Source of the DNA: Myripristis murdjan
Taxonomy: Eukaryota; Chordata; Actinopteri; Holocentriformes; Holocentridae
DNA: 64,000 nucleotides
Direction of reading: 5' to 3'
NCBI RefSeq assembly: GCF_902150065.1
Contig: NC_043990.1
Location: 2,604,117-2,668,116, forward strand
A model generated the notes under the pieces. The model searched no databases and was not told where the DNA came from. It saw nothing but the letters and a program-made list of their open reading frames with translations. Shown here piece by piece: positions 10,952 through 21,507 of the stretch (positions are counted from its first letter, which is position 1; each line of letters opens with the position of its first letter). The translations under genes were made by a program, and so were the position numbers.

Positions 10952-10984
10952 GATGAGAACATATCATCTTCTTGATAGTGTCAG

Positions 10985-11530
10985 TGGCAGTTTTCCCTCT
11001 GAGCTTCAAACAGCCACCTCCCACCTCAACAAGCTGAAAGTTCCCCCAAATGAAGAGGACAGTTCCAGTGAAGAAGCCCAATCAGAAACATTAAAAGCAC
11101 AACAACATGGAGCAAAGTGAGCTGCCCTGATGCTGACCCCCAAACCACTGCTGAATGATCCAAACAGCTTATCCCCCACACATCAACATCCATTCACTGA
11201 CCACACAGCAAAACGTCACATACACATCAGTAACAATGTATGCTGAAGCTAATACCAATAGTGCAATAAAATGTCTCTTAAACAGATTACATGTTATGTT
11301 AGTGTTGCATCACTGTTCAGTGTGCTAATGGCTGTGGGATAAAAACTGTTCCAGAATCTCTTGGTGCGTGTTTTGATGGATCTGTATCTTCTGCCAGATG
11401 GCAAAAGTTCGAAAAGGTGGTGATCCTTGATTATGCTGTGTGACTTCTGCAAACAGCGCGAGGTGAAGATTAATCGTGCCATTCTTTTAAATTTAGGTCA
11501 TTTAGGCTGTAACTAGCACTCATTCCCATA
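10985..11530 (+). repeat. V-unit 3' flank
   Basis: Duplicated non-coding block that follows the plus-strand V genes (CTTCAAACAGCCACCTCCC to AAAGCACAACAACATGGAGC and beyond). Further right it matches 22740-23150 and, in part, 60180-60360. Near 11525 it contains CATACGCTGATGATAT, which looks like a decayed LINE YADD box. No gene. Confidence 0.7.
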
Positions 11531-11559
11531 CGCTGATGATATTTTTTTTTATTTTTATA

Positions 11560-12142
11560 ACAACAACAACAACAATAATAATAATAATAATAATAATAAT
11601 CCATTTTATTTATACAGTGGTTTTCAATGACCCAAAGACGCTTACAATCAAAAGGGCAGGTAACAGGCAGAAGGAAAAAAACAAACAAAATAAGGAGGAC
11701 AAGCAAGGAAAAATACAGATAACATGACATCGCGGAAAATACCTCATGTTAGTACATATACACACATACAGATGGGTGGGAGTGGGGGTGGGGGGGTGTC
11801 AAGGAGAGGCCGGGCGAGCCAAAGGTGGTTAGGGGTAGGGGAGATCAAAGGCTTGGGAAAAAAGGTGGGTTTTAAGACGGGATTTTTTAAATGTGGGAAG
11901 AGAGGGAGAGTCACGGACAGTTAGGGGAAGTGAGGTCCACAGTCGGGGGGCTGATCTGGAGAAGGCCCTGTCGCCGAAAGTCTTTAGTCTGGAAGGAGGT
12001 ACAGTCATGGTGAGAGTAGTGGAAGAACGGAGGGCTCGGGTGGGGCGGTGAGGGATGAGAAGATCAGACAGGTTTGGGGGGTTTGGGGGACCCAGGTTTG
12101 GGGGACCCTACCCTCTCAAATGAGAGGGTAGGGTCCAGGATG
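11560..12142 (-). mobile_element. retroposon 3'-end insertion (LINE/SINE-like, family unresolved)
   Basis: The paralogous stretches at 23175 and 60380 run directly from TTTTTATAA into GTGAATA(A/G)TGAG, whereas here about 580 bases intervene. The insert begins with CAA and TAA microsatellite repeats, the expected reversed tail of a retroposon on the minus strand, followed by TCCATTTTATTTATACAGTG, a motif common in the 3' ends of fish retroposons. Near its other end is a perfect hairpin (12103-12136). No coding capacity is visible. Confidence 0.6.
12103..12136. repeat. perfect 15-bp inverted repeat with 4-base loop
   Basis: GGACCCTACCCTCTC at 12103-12117 is exactly complementary to 12122-12136, separated by AAAT. 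It lies inside the retroposon insertion, close to its right edge. Confidence 0.9.
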
Positions 12143-12421
12143 ATTATAATTGTGAATAATGAGAGCAATGAGAGCAACTTTTCTCCAGTAATAAAAGCAG
12201 TAACAAAGCACATGAAAGATGCTTGGCCTAATCACTACTTTGCCTGGGAAGCATTATTCTGAATTAAATGAAGCTTTCCTGAAGTTTGACACCCTCATTT
12301 ACATTTTGAAATCTTACAGTATGTGTACCAGCTGAACCTAAAATCCACTCCTCCATCCCTGTGCTTTAATATCAGTGTTTATCAGGAAAAAGGACACAAC
12401 TTATTTGTTAAAAAGATTTTT

Positions 12422-12427
12422 TTTTAT
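12422..12427 (-). terminator. poly(A) signal for C1
   Basis: TTTATT on the plus strand gives AATAAA on the minus strand, about 170 bases past the C1 stop codon. Equivalent AATAAA motifs follow C2 (near 23445) and C3 (near 60660). Use as a cleavage signal is inferred. Confidence 0.5.
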
Positions 12428-12594
12428 TATTTTAACATATATAGAGTATCAGCATTACAGCAAGAAAAATAAATGATTATTTAAAGTTTTAATGAGAGAG
12501 AGAGAGAGACAGATAGAGAGACATGAGGCAGAGTGCAGAGTGAGAGCAGCTGCAGAGTGAAACCAGTAGCAGAAGTCCCAGTGAGTCAGGTCAG

Positions 12595-12923
12595 TTACTG
12601 GGGACACTGGTCTCTCCTCAGTGTCTCGGTCTGTGGAGCCTGGGAGCCCTGGGTGGCCTCACAGGTGACAGAGCCCAGCTTCCTCCACTGGTCTGCAGTG
12701 AGCCTCAGGGTGCTGCTCCAGCTGTAGAGGCCGTCCTTCTCCAGCACCCCGGGGCTCCTGCTCTGCTCCCAGCTGCTGCTGCTGCTGCTGCTGCCGTCCA
12801 CCTTCCAGGCCAGCCTCCAGTCTGAGGGGAAGCCCTTGTTGGCCAGGCACATGAGCGTGGCCCTCCCCTGCTGCAGCTCCTCTCTGGAGGGGGGCAGCAC
12901 CGTCAGGGTGGGAGGGGCGTCAC
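12595..12923 (-). CDS. Immunoglobulin light-chain constant exon C1
   Basis: A single exon entered through acceptor CTCCTAG (boundary at 12923, phase 1 completing a Ser codon) and ending in TAA at 12595-12597. The C1-set domain reads [17 protein letters not shown] at the start, then [13 protein letters not shown] (first intradomain Cys, F-P-D box), LAWKVDG, a run of seven Ser, [29 protein letters not shown] (second Cys) and ends LRRDQCPQ. The penultimate-region Cys would bridge to a heavy chain. Length (about 108 residues) and motifs fit a teleost L1 (kappa-like) constant domain. J1 and J2 lie 1.0 and 1.5 kb upstream on the same strand. Confidence 0.95.
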
Positions 12924-13946
12924 CTAGGAGACACCAATCAGCTTAGAGGGTGGGAAATAAGCAGCTGGCAGTCAGTCAGCGGGCGGTTGGACACCTTTAC
13001 TGTGTGAGAGTCCATTTTCCCCTTTAAGGACTTTCTGTCAGATGGTTTTTATGCTCCAGCAGTCACTCACTCACACCCTGTTTCACTTCCCTTTAAGAAG
13101 CCTCTCATGCACATCAGCACAGAAAGAGTCCTCATATGAACACAAAAACGTCAATACACATAAAATATTAAAAATGAAAATTATTTGGCTGCTCCATAAA
13201 AATTATCACTCATCAATAATGGCGTGTGTCCTTAAATATTTTAAAGAATAGAAATAAAATCTAATTTTTACAGTTTAAATAATTTACTGATTTGTCAGCA
13301 TTAATTATTTTATTTATTTATTTTTTTTTTGTTAAAAGTCAAAGTAAATGCACAATACATTGTCTGTTTTAAAGAAATCTGAACAAGAGCATCTATAACT
13401 GAGATAAATGTTTGTTGAGCATTTTCAGCCATAATCATTTTCAAGCCACAAAATTCTGTTCATCAAAACTGATTTCAACCAGCAAAAAAACAAAGTAATG
13501 CATCAAATTATTTTCATCCCATATGTGAAAAAAAATATGAGATGAAATTAAGAATCAGAAATTTGGCTACATTTTCAGATTTTAATCCTGATCCCCACTC
13601 GGTTCAAATTAGTTTTCATTCAGCTTCACATGTCATGTAAAAATACTAAATTAAAATCAGTTTGGTCAAACGGTCTAAAGGAACCAAAGCTTTGCATTCA
13701 ACTTTTCTAACTTTGAAGCTGGTATGTTTTAAACATTTTTCACAATTTATAATGAAAAGTCTAAAGAAGTACTGAGTCAAACTAAGTGGTTAAGGAGAAA
13801 AACAGACAAGAAAAACAGTGACTGTAAGTGATGAAAATAAACAAAATACATGTTAAAACCAACCACTAACACTCACACAGAAGAATAAAAGTAACCCAGC
13901 AGCAGTAACACATTACATGATATTTAATATTTGTGCAGAAACTTAC
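12924..13946 (-). other. J1-C1 intron
   Basis: Intron between J1 and C1. Near 13026-13125 it contains a block (CTTTCTGTCAGATGGTTTTT to CTCATGCACATCAGCAC) that also occurs upstream of the VB genes and in the other J-C introns. The rest is AT-rich and closely parallels 23990-24990 and 61187-62183. Confidence 0.8.
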
Positions 13947-13984
13947 TTCCAACATCCAGTCTGGTTCCTCCACCAAAAGTCAAC
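13947..13984 (-). CDS. Light-chain J segment J1
   Basis: A 38-base J encoding [12 protein letters not shown] plus one base, with donor GTAAGT on the minus strand. The 23-RSS is heptamer CACTGTG (13985-13991), 23-base spacer, nonamer GGTTTTTGT (14015-14023). The FGGG core is the J bulge motif. Splicing to C1 in phase 1 gives ...DVG-S-DAPPT. Confidence 0.92.
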
Positions 13985-14376
13985 CACAGTGATACAAACT
14001 CATTGAGCCGCTGTACAAAAACCTCTGACTGTAGAGAGACACGGCTCTCTCACTTTGTCAGAGAAAGCAACAACTACAAGCCCTCAAGATGCCACTTTAA
14101 AGAAATAATCTGGAATAAATGCTTTCTCTTCTGGTTCCAATGAACATCATTTTAATAAACTTAAAATTTCCTCAAATTAAAGAAATTTAACCGATCATTT
14201 GGATTCAGTTTTTCAAAGTCTGCTCTGATTTCACTATTTTGAGATCACTGTTAGCTTAAAATCAGATATTAACATGAAAGGTCAAGTATGGCAGTTTGTT
14301 TCATGAAGTGCAAATAATATGAAAAAGTACATATTTTTCTCATGGATTGATAAGAACATGAAATAATTAAACTTAC

Positions 14377-14414
14377 TTCCAACATCCAGTCTGGTTCCTC
14401 CACCAAAAGTCAAC
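14377..14414 (-). CDS. Light-chain J segment J2
   Basis: Same coding sequence as J1 ([12 protein letters not shown]), donor GTAAGT, heptamer 14415-14421, 23-base spacer, nonamer 14445-14453. It lies 430 bases upstream of J1 and was made by tandem duplication of a J unit of about 0.4 kb. Confidence 0.92.
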
Positions 14415-14519
14415 CACAGTGATACAAACTCATTGAGGCGCCGTACAAAAACCTCTGACTGTAGAGAGACACGGCTCTCTCACTTTGAAAACAACAAACT
14501 CACTGAGATCAGCCTCAGG

Positions 14520-15790
14520 TTTTAAAACTTAATAACAAATGACTGACATATCATCACTAGCCATCAAACTATGTCAAAAATTATCAATATTGATTACATT
14601 TATTTTTGAAAATATATTTAATTTTTGGCAGTGAATTTTTTTTTCTTTACCAGTAATGTAAAACATGACAGTTAACATTCTTGGAGAAAACATGCATGTA
14701 TCAACCAAAAACTACATGACATATCTTTGATCATTTTTAAAACTACAGCTTGAGGCTTTACAACATGGGTTGCTATGGTAACTGTTTCCACAGAGCTAAC
14801 CTGCTGTGGAGCAGCTTTTGTCTAGGCTCACTGATCCAAACGTGTAAACCATCCACCCATTCAGCTGCTTCCCTACAGGATCCCGGTGTGGACAAAAATG
14901 CTGCATTCAAATGAAAGCGTCAGTCGACCTGCCGTACAGATTGTGCTGTTCACATGGAGACGTGTGTGCAGACCTGCAGAAGCACTTTGCTCTCCATCAG
15001 TTATTATATCAGAGATGGATGTTTTGGTAGCACTGTACGGCGCTGTATGCCTCCTTAACATCAGCAGACAGGAAGTCCAAGGTCTCATCTCCTCTAATGT
15101 TGCAGGTCACGTTCTGGATGAAGTTCTTCAGGGTCTTGCAGCTTTTAACATGATTCAAATCTCCATTTATTATGAGGAGTGTGCTGTGATGCCGTGTCTG
15201 AAGATCCGTGATGGTGGACTGAGTGACATCACCACTGCCGACGGTGAAACGTACACAAGGAAAACAATGGTGGCTGAAAACACCTGAGGCAGATAGTTTG
15301 GCCTCAACCCCACAGCCAGCAGCTGAACATCAGGCATACAGATGTTTCCATATCAACATGCTCTGGATTGGACCATTTGGAGCCCTCTGGCAGTAAAACA
15401 GGACTTCTTGTAAACTTTATGGTGTAACGTCTCGCCCTGCTTCCAAACTTATTTCTTTTTTTTCATTCATTGTTTTATTGTTGAAATCCTTTCTGACAAC
15501 TTGACTTCCTGCCCTGTGTGTTCACTCCACTGTGATTATGCTGCCACGCCCTGATGAGTTTCACCTGTGTCCCATTACTTAGTGTATTTAGTCTCTGTGT
15601 TCCCTTCACTTTGAGGCAGTCAGTCTTTGAACACTGTGTCAGTCACACCAGCTTTATCTGTACTGTGTTATTCTCTCAGTGTATTTTTGACCTGGCTTTA
15701 GTCATGGCCTTGCCAGACTCTGTTTCCCTGATGTTCTGCCTGTCAACCTGTGTGATGAACATCTGCAAGTAAACACTGTTGGCTGACTTT
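14520..15790. repeat. spacer block duplicated at 62750-64000
   Basis: The right flank of the J unit. It matches the last 1.25 kb of the window nearly base for base. From about 15420 it has a segment with GACTTCCTGCCCTGTGTG, CCACGCCCTGATGAGTTTCA and TTTAGTCTCTGTGTTCCCTT that resembles the solo LTR at 45417-46001, so an old LTR-like fragment may be present. Ends are not resolved. Confidence 0.6.
15036..15164 (-). pseudogene. LINE endonuclease relic
   Basis: Read on the minus strand, 15164-15036 encodes GDLNHVKSCKTLKNF, then NVTCNIRGDETLDFL and ADVKEAYSAV. This matches the layout of LINE endonucleases in which GDFNH is followed by a TLD box. The canonical Phe is Leu here. The patch is also preserved at 63271-63399. 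Open frames on the plus strand across this region (14886-15287) are therefore likely shadows. The rest of the element has decayed. Confidence 0.55.
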
Positions 15791-16001
15791 GTTGAGTCAT
15801 GTAACTGAGTCCTTGCCTGCCATCAGTCTAGTCGCTATAAGGAAAATCCTGCTGACTAAAGGAATAGAAAATGAAAGTATATACAGTATAAGTAAAGATC
15901 AATGCAATCCCACAAATAAACCTATTTACTATGGCTTTTATTGTTTATGTCCCTTTTTTGTCATACGGCTTGTCAACCTAACTTTGCCTTGGGGATCAAT
16001 A

Positions 16002-16955
16002 CCGTATTGATCTGAATATAAGACGACCCTGATTTTTAGATGACCCCTCTTTTTCAAGACCCTTTTTTGGAAATACACTTTTTATATGGACATTATGCGA
16101 CACCAGCCCATGCTAGCTTTAAACTCAGTGCGGGGTATGTTGAGCTCTGTGGCAACTTCAAGTGCTTTTTGCTGCATCACAGCCCTCGTAACAGGCAGTC
16201 CTTCACTACGTTTCTCATTCACAAAATCGCACACCCTCCTGTCAATCTCGTTGAATCGACCAGTTTGTGGACCACGAAAAGTCCTTCTCTGGCTGTGGGC
16301 ATTTTTTAGCTCTTCTTTCTGAGACCGCCACCGTCTCACACTGCACTCAGGGCCAGGGTTAAGGGATGTTTGTTTACCTTGACAGTTTCGGAGGTAACTT
16401 CAGAAAGCGTCCAACTGACAGCCGGAGCGACATGTCAGCTGGCTGCTACATTCAACCGGGTGGCGGCGCACACCGGCCGGCCTACCTGATGCCGGCAGGT
16501 GCCTCGGTCGGCACCACGCCCACCCGGTCAGGTCTGCCAGATCTGACAGGTGCGCGGCACACACAGACTGCCATATATACCTTTGATCATAAATCAACTT
16601 TTGTTTATACGCGGTTTCAGCAGCACCATGGACAGCGACACAGACAACATGGTTGATTATTGATTGCGCGCGTTAATCGATTTTGCGGAGGCAGGAGGAA
16701 AGTTGCATGATTTATGTTGTATCCACGTTCGCGCTGCGTGCGTGACCGTGCATGTGCTCGTGCATGAACACCCGTACCGTGCTGGAGCACACCCCTTCCA
16801 ACCGTGCCAGAGCGGGGGAAGTGTACTGCATTCAAGCACGGAACATGCAAGTACAAAACATGTGTATTTGCTTAGACCCCCAATATTAGACGAGGGCGTT
16901 TTTTCAGGGCATTTTCAATGGAAAAAAATATCGTCTTATATTCAGATCAATACAG
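16002..16955 (-). mobile_element. pogo/Tigger-like transposon remnant with TA duplication
   Basis: The termini are inverted repeats: left CCGTATTGATCTGAATATAA and right, on the minus strand, CTGTATTGATCTGAATATAA, one mismatch, each continuing GACGA. TA flanks both ends (16000-16001, 16956-16957). Inside, on the minus strand at 16082-16339, is an 85-residue frame with VRRWR-QKEEL-like and KASMGWC motifs, as in the CENP-B/Tc5-type helix-turn-helix part of pogo-like transposases. The catalytic domain is missing, so it is non-autonomous. The superfamily call rests on the HTH, the TIRs and the TA duplication. Confidence 0.75.
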
Positions 16956-16957
16956 TA

Positions 16958-17320
16958 TTTTAATCCTATTTCACCCTGTCTGAAACTGTCCGTATGGCAT
17001 GTGATGTCTTTCATATGAACCTGCTCATGAATATCTTCGAAAAACCTGATTTGATGGAGCGAGTGGACAATGGAGCAACATAGAATATGTAAATGCTTTA
17101 ACATTACAAAATAAATTCTCTCTTCAGTTGATAAAAGTTTTGCACCGTGTTTGAGTTATTTTCAGATGTCTAAAAAGCATTATTTCTGAATAAAAAAACA
17201 AACAAATGAAAGAGTAAAATTTTAAATTACAAACTCAAATTCTGACTTTGTGTCTTTAAAGGAAAGTCTATACGGTTTTAGTGTCTCTGCAGCTGTTGAG
17301 TCAGATCAGTTCCTCTCCAG
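16958..17320. other. spacer between pogo-like element and VB1
   Basis: AT-rich sequence with no gene. Its right end (from about 17230) begins the VB unit that is shared with 28030 and 57150. Confidence 0.6.
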
Positions 17321-17356
17321 CTGAGGGAGGTTTTTGTACAACGTTGTTTCACTGTG

Positions 17357-17921
17357 TGGGCGGCCTGCTGTAATAGTGCTGACAGTAGTAAACTCCTGAA
17401 TCTTCAGCCTGGACTCCACTGATGGTCAGAGTGAAGTCAGTCCCAGATCCACTTCCACTAAAACGACTTGAAACTCCAGACTGAAGGGTTGTGGCATGAT
17501 ATATCAGGAGTTTAGGAGCTTGTCCAGGTTTCTGAAGGTACCAGGCGAGGGAGCTAAGACTTGTACTGGTTTTACATCTGATAGAGACAGTCTGTCCTGG
17601 ACTAACAGACTGAGATCCAGGAGACTGAGTCAGAGTGATTTCTCCTGATGAATCTGGAAAATATCCAAAAGAGCAGAAGGGTTATTGAGACAAATACAGC
17701 TTGGAGAAAGATGATGAATATGAAAACAGAAGAGGAGGATTTCTTTAACATGGAGAACAGATGGAAGAAGGTGAATGCTGCTGGTCTCAGTGTTTCTCCA
17801 TCACAGCAGAAGATGATTGTGGTAAAGCTGGTTGCATCCTGAAGCCAAGTTTTCAGAAGAGAGTCTCACCCTGAACAAGGAGCCCCAGGGTGCCCAGCAG
17901 GAGAATCTGTGACATCATCAT
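17357..17921 (-). CDS. Light-chain V gene VB1 (minus strand, 12-RSS)
   Basis: The leader exon is 17921-17870 ([17 protein letters not shown]) with donor GTGAG. The V exon is 17653-17357 after acceptor TTCCAG, joined in phase 1 to give [17 protein letters not shown]. Key residues: Cys in SIRCKTS, CDR1 [18 protein letters not shown]2 [26 protein letters not shown], germline CDR3 QHYYSRP. The RSS is heptamer 17356-17350, 12-base spacer, nonamer 17337-17329. It is a second V family (VB), distinct from the plus-strand family in leader, intron and frameworks. It lies upstream of J2-J1-C1 in the same orientation, so it can join by deletion. Confidence 0.92.
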
Positions 17922-18960
17922 TGTGCTGCCGGCGTGTCAGTGGCTCTGAAAGGCCTGGACAGCCACTGATCAACACTGGCCTCTTAACGGGTGGAGAGCA
18001 GAGAGGCAGGACACATATGCAAACACACACAACTATTTGAATGATCCTCCAGGGAACAGCGGACCCCCAAAACCTTGCTGAGAAGATAGAGGTGACTGTG
18101 AATAACAAAGGTCTTTCACATCTGAGCGGCAACAGAGAAAAACTGCTGAAGACAAGTGACTCATGACGAGGATAATGTGTTGAGAAACACCATGGTGAGA
18201 AGCTGGAATAGTGACTCCAATGCTGAAGGAACGGCTGGAGAAGCAGCTTGATTTAGGACGTGGAGGATTTGCCGTCAGTGTGAATGGAACCAGGGGCAGG
18301 TAGCTAGGTGAGCGCTTTCTGAGCTGAAGAGCAGATCAGAAAGAGCAGGAATCTCAGATCTTTAAAGGGAGAGGCAGTTTACCAGGCTTTCAAATGGACT
18401 GAGAGACGGATCCATCTGATGAATAAACATGAGGTGGGTGGGTTTGATTGGTGTCGGTCCATTTCAGTGAGAAGACCAGAACATTGTGAGGAGAAGAACA
18501 GGTGGAATATGCAGGGGGAAGCAGACAGGTGGAACTCTATGGTTGAGGCTCTGAATATGGAAGATGTGAGAAAAGTGAAGGAGGCCAGCAGAAACTTGGC
18601 TTGAGTGTGTGGGCGTTATGTGGGTGGTGTCAACCTCAGGGAATAATGTTGATAGAAATGGAGAGAAGAAGCAGTGTTGAGAGAAAGATGATGGGAAGGC
18701 AAAACGGACTCCTGATGTTGGAGGCCTCTATAGAGCAGAGACATTTTGGGCCGTCTGGATGAGGCTTGGAGCAGCAGTCAGCTGCTTGGAGAAGAAGCTG
18801 ATGCTCCTGAAGCATCAGGCTTTAAGGAGTTTCTGTCAGATGGTTTTTATGCTCCAGCAGTCACTCACTCACACACTGTTTCACTTCCCTTTAAGAAGCC
18901 TCTCATGCACATCAGCACACAAACATGATAGGAGCTGAAATACTTTACATTACACTGGAA
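17922..18960 (-). repeat. VB 5' region, part of a triplicated block
   Basis: This upstream sequence of VB1 is almost identical to 28715-29740 and 57837-58860. It contains the octamer-like element near 18017. A 61-codon open frame recurs in all three copies at 18419, 29203 and 58334, but its flanks are equally conserved, so there is no sign of coding selection. Confidence 0.75.
18017..18024 (-). promoter_or_regulatory. VB1 octamer-like promoter element
   Basis: ATGCAAAC on the plus strand (GTTTGCAT for the gene) matches the light-chain octamer ATTTGCAT at seven of eight positions and lies about 100 bases upstream of the leader ATG. Confidence 0.7.
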
Positions 18961-19290
18961 ATAAATAGAGCAGATATTTGACAATATTAAAAACTTCCTT
19001 TTGTATATCAGTTGACATGTGTTACTTTATTTCAAGAAGATGTTAAAAGAGGAAAATATGATTTTTAACACATTTTCAAGTACAAAGTTTTTTTAAAGGG
19101 TCAAAGTAAAATTACATTTATAAAGACGGTTATTATGTTAGCTCAGGTTTTTTTTTTTTTTTTTTCTTGAGAAATTTGAAAAAGCAGCTATGAGGCAGTA
19201 TGTTAAAATGATATACACATCTAGAAACATCCTTATGAGAGCAACGTGTGTCCCTGTTGGAGTGGGTCAGAGCATTTCCATAGAGAGCCA

Positions 19291-19336
19291 CTTTGCATCA
19301 GCAGCACCATGCTCCAGTGCTCTGGGAGAGTTTATA
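19291..19336 (+). promoter_or_regulatory. V2 promoter
   Basis: CTTTGCAT at 19291-19298 and TTTATA at 19331-19336, in the same spacing as V1. Confidence 0.75.
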
Positions 19337-19415
19337 GTCCTGAGAGTTGAAGACTGGATGACTGACAGCTGTCCTTCATGACAACAGAAGCCCCAGAAAT
19401 CCTCCTCATCCAAAC

Positions 19416-19898
19416 ATGACTTTGAGCTCCATCCTCATCTGGACTCTCCTCTGCTGCTGCTTGACAGGTAAAGTCCAGAGAATCAAAGTCCTCTCCTCTA
19501 TGAAGATCCGTCCCTCTGAAATGAAGCGGAGAAAAGCATGACGCTGCTTTGTGTTTTTGTCTGTGTGTCCTCAGAGTCCAGAGGCCAGGTCACAGTGACT
19601 CAGCCTGGAGCAGTGAGGGCTGCTCTGGGAGCCTCCGTCACCATCACATGTAAAACCAGCCAGAATGTTAATGTGTGGGACAGCAAACACATTTTAGCCT
19701 GGCACCAACAGAAAGATGGAGAAACTCCTAAACGGCTCATTTACTGGGCTAATACTCGAGCATCAGGGATTCCAGGTCGTTTTACAGGCAGTGGATCAGG
19801 GAGTGACTTCACTCTGACCATCAGTGGAGTCCAGGCTGAAGATGCAGCAGTTTACTACTGTGTGAGTGAACACAAAATCAACAGTCAGTGGCTGTTCA
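19416..19898 (+). CDS. Light-chain V gene V2 (12-RSS)
   Basis: Leader exon 19416-19467; V exon 19575-19898. CDR1 is [13 protein letters not shown], followed by WHQQKD, so the usual WYQQ is WHQQ here. CDR2 is WANTRAS and germline CDR3 is [12 protein letters not shown], the only CDR3 of this family to begin with Val. Both canonical Cys are present and the frame is open. Heptamer 19899-19905, 12-base spacer, nonamer 19918-19926. The 3' flank diverges from the V-unit consensus soon after a short CA tract (about 20006-20031). Confidence 0.92.
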
Positions 19899-20332
19899 CA
19901 CAGTGAAAAAGCGTCGTACAAAAACCTCCCTCAGTCAGACTGAACAGAAACTGAAGTGACTGCTGCAGCTGGAAGCTACTACAGGGACTGATACAGTTCA
20001 CTGAGGACACACACACACACACACACACACAGATAAATACACACGAACACACACAAATACAGAAACACACACAAAAGACTTTTGATGGTGAGAATGTAGA
20101 AATTTGATGATAGAGCACCAATACCAGATTGCTGTTGAAAGAATTGCAGATATGCAAACAAACGGTAATAATGAACAAAGTAAAGTTTCTGCTTCTTCGT
20201 GAGCCTTCTAGCACAACTTGAAAGGTCTTCAACAAAAAAAATGAGTGGAGACCAAAAGAATTTAAGAATAGTAAGTCATCAGTTGTACTAGTAACTAGAA
20301 TAGTGCCCCAACCCCCCATAGCTCCCCCTTGT

Positions 20333-20490
20333 GGGGCGTCCCTGTGGATCACCTGGTAGAGCACGTACTTCATATTGTTATTGCAGTGGTCTGGGTTTGA
20401 TTCTGGCTCAGGTCCTATGCTGCATGTCCCGCCCCCTCTCTCCTCTGTCTTTCTTGCCAGTCTCTACTGTCACTATCCAGTAAAGCAGAC
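20333..20490 (+). mobile_element. tRNA-derived SINE
   Basis: Starts GGGGCGTCCCTGTGGATCAC. It has an A-box-like TGGTAGAGCAC segment and a B-box-like GGTTTGATTCTGG, then the pyrimidine-rich body (CATGTCCCGCCCCCTCTCTC) and the CTGTCACTATCCAGTAAAG ending of a widespread teleost tRNA-derived SINE. Internal polymerase III boxes are slightly decayed. Transcriptional activity is not implied. Confidence 0.8.
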
Positions 20491-20644
20491 TTTAAATTAA
20501 TCAAAACTCAGGTACGACTTATTTATTTAGCTCCTCTATCAACGCTGGTACAGTGCAGAGACAGTGTAGTAAAGTTCAGTACAACGCATGAAAAGTACAG
20601 AAAGGTAAATAGAGACAATGCATAAGGATTTCAAATTAAATTAA

Positions 20645-21162
20645 CCCTCCTGTTATGTTCACATTTTTGAACTTCTTTTATGTTTGGGGTCAATTTGACC
20701 CTTGCAGTTTAAACTTCCACAAAATTATTATAACTAAAATTGTTATCAAAGTTAATGTGTCAGGTACTTTATGTTTCTTTGTTGATTACCTAAATAGCCT
20801 TTAAATAAAACATAACTCCCTCCCACCCCCACTTATACATCCAGTATTCCTATTACGCGACAATGGAAAAATATGCAAATCACCATAAAATCTCACTGAT
20901 TGACCTGAAATTGGAAAGAAATATTGATGAAATTGTAAAGAAATATTGAGAACGATTGATTTTGTTATTTATAACCAATGTGTTACAAAGTGTGAACAGG
21001 ACATTGAAAACATATCATCATGTCAATTTCATGTTTACCCGGTAGTGCCCATTACATTAGGAACACTCATTAAATATGAAGCAAAAAAAATGATGTTAAT
21101 CATTCATTTAGAGACGTTAAACATTGGCTGGGGTCAAATTGACCCCAAACATAATAGGAGGT
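20645..21162. mobile_element. MITE with TTAA target duplication (piggyBac-like)
   Basis: TTAA lies at 20641-20644 and 21163-21166. The ends CCCTCCTGTTATG (left) and CATAATAGGAGGT (right) are inverted repeats with two differences. Near each end is a self-complementary GGGGTCAA-TTGACCC motif. About 518 bases long with no coding capacity. TTAA duplication and CCCT-type ends suggest mobilisation by a piggyBac-like transposase. Confidence 0.7.
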
Positions 21163-21370
21163 TTAAATTAAATTAAATTGAATTGAATAAATTCATAAAT
21201 AATAGTCAATCTTTGACCAGCATTCACAAACACAAGCATGAGTAAATTTAAATACATTCACATGATCAGCATAATAATTTCATAATCCCATGTACATGAT
21301 GATAATTTACTAGAAACACCATGACATCATGTGGACAGTTGCACTTCACTGACTCTATGTGTTTTTCAGT

Positions 21371-21407
21371 GTGTGTGTGTGTGTGTGCGTGTGTGTGTGT
21401 GTGTGTT
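21371..21407. repeat. (GT)n microsatellite in the VB4 promoter
   Basis: The GT run directly abuts the octamer-like GTTTGCAT at 21405-21412. The minus-strand VB genes have only a short CACACAC at this point, so the tract has expanded here. Confidence 0.85.
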
Positions 21408-21412
21408 TGCAT
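21405..21412 (+). promoter_or_regulatory. VB4 octamer-like promoter element
   Basis: GTTTGCAT, about 95 bases upstream of the VB4 leader ATG, same position as in the other VB genes. Confidence 0.7.
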
Positions 21413-21507
21413 ATGTGTCCTGCCTCTCTGCTCTCCACCCGTTAAGAGGCCAGTGTTGATCAGTGGCTGTCCAGGCCTTTCAGAGCCACTGACACGCCGG
21501 CAGCACA

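Noticed and set aside
12659-12850. Glutamine-rich frame opposite/within C exons (also 23725, 60922)
   Set aside because: It is an alternative frame of the C exon; the correct frame has the Ig domain cysteines and splice acceptor.
14886-15287. A 133-codon plus-strand frame, duplicated at 63121-63531
   Set aside because: The opposite strand shows a LINE endonuclease patch, and the flanks are as similar between copies as the frame itself, so it looks like a shadow.
17648-17842. A 64-codon frame repeated at 28441, 57563 and, on the minus strand, 21587
   Set aside because: It is antisense to the VB leader intron and the start of the VB exon.
18419-18604. A 61-codon frame repeated at 29203 and 58334
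   Set aside because: It travels with a triplicated VB upstream block, has no recognisable motif, and its neighbours are equally conserved.
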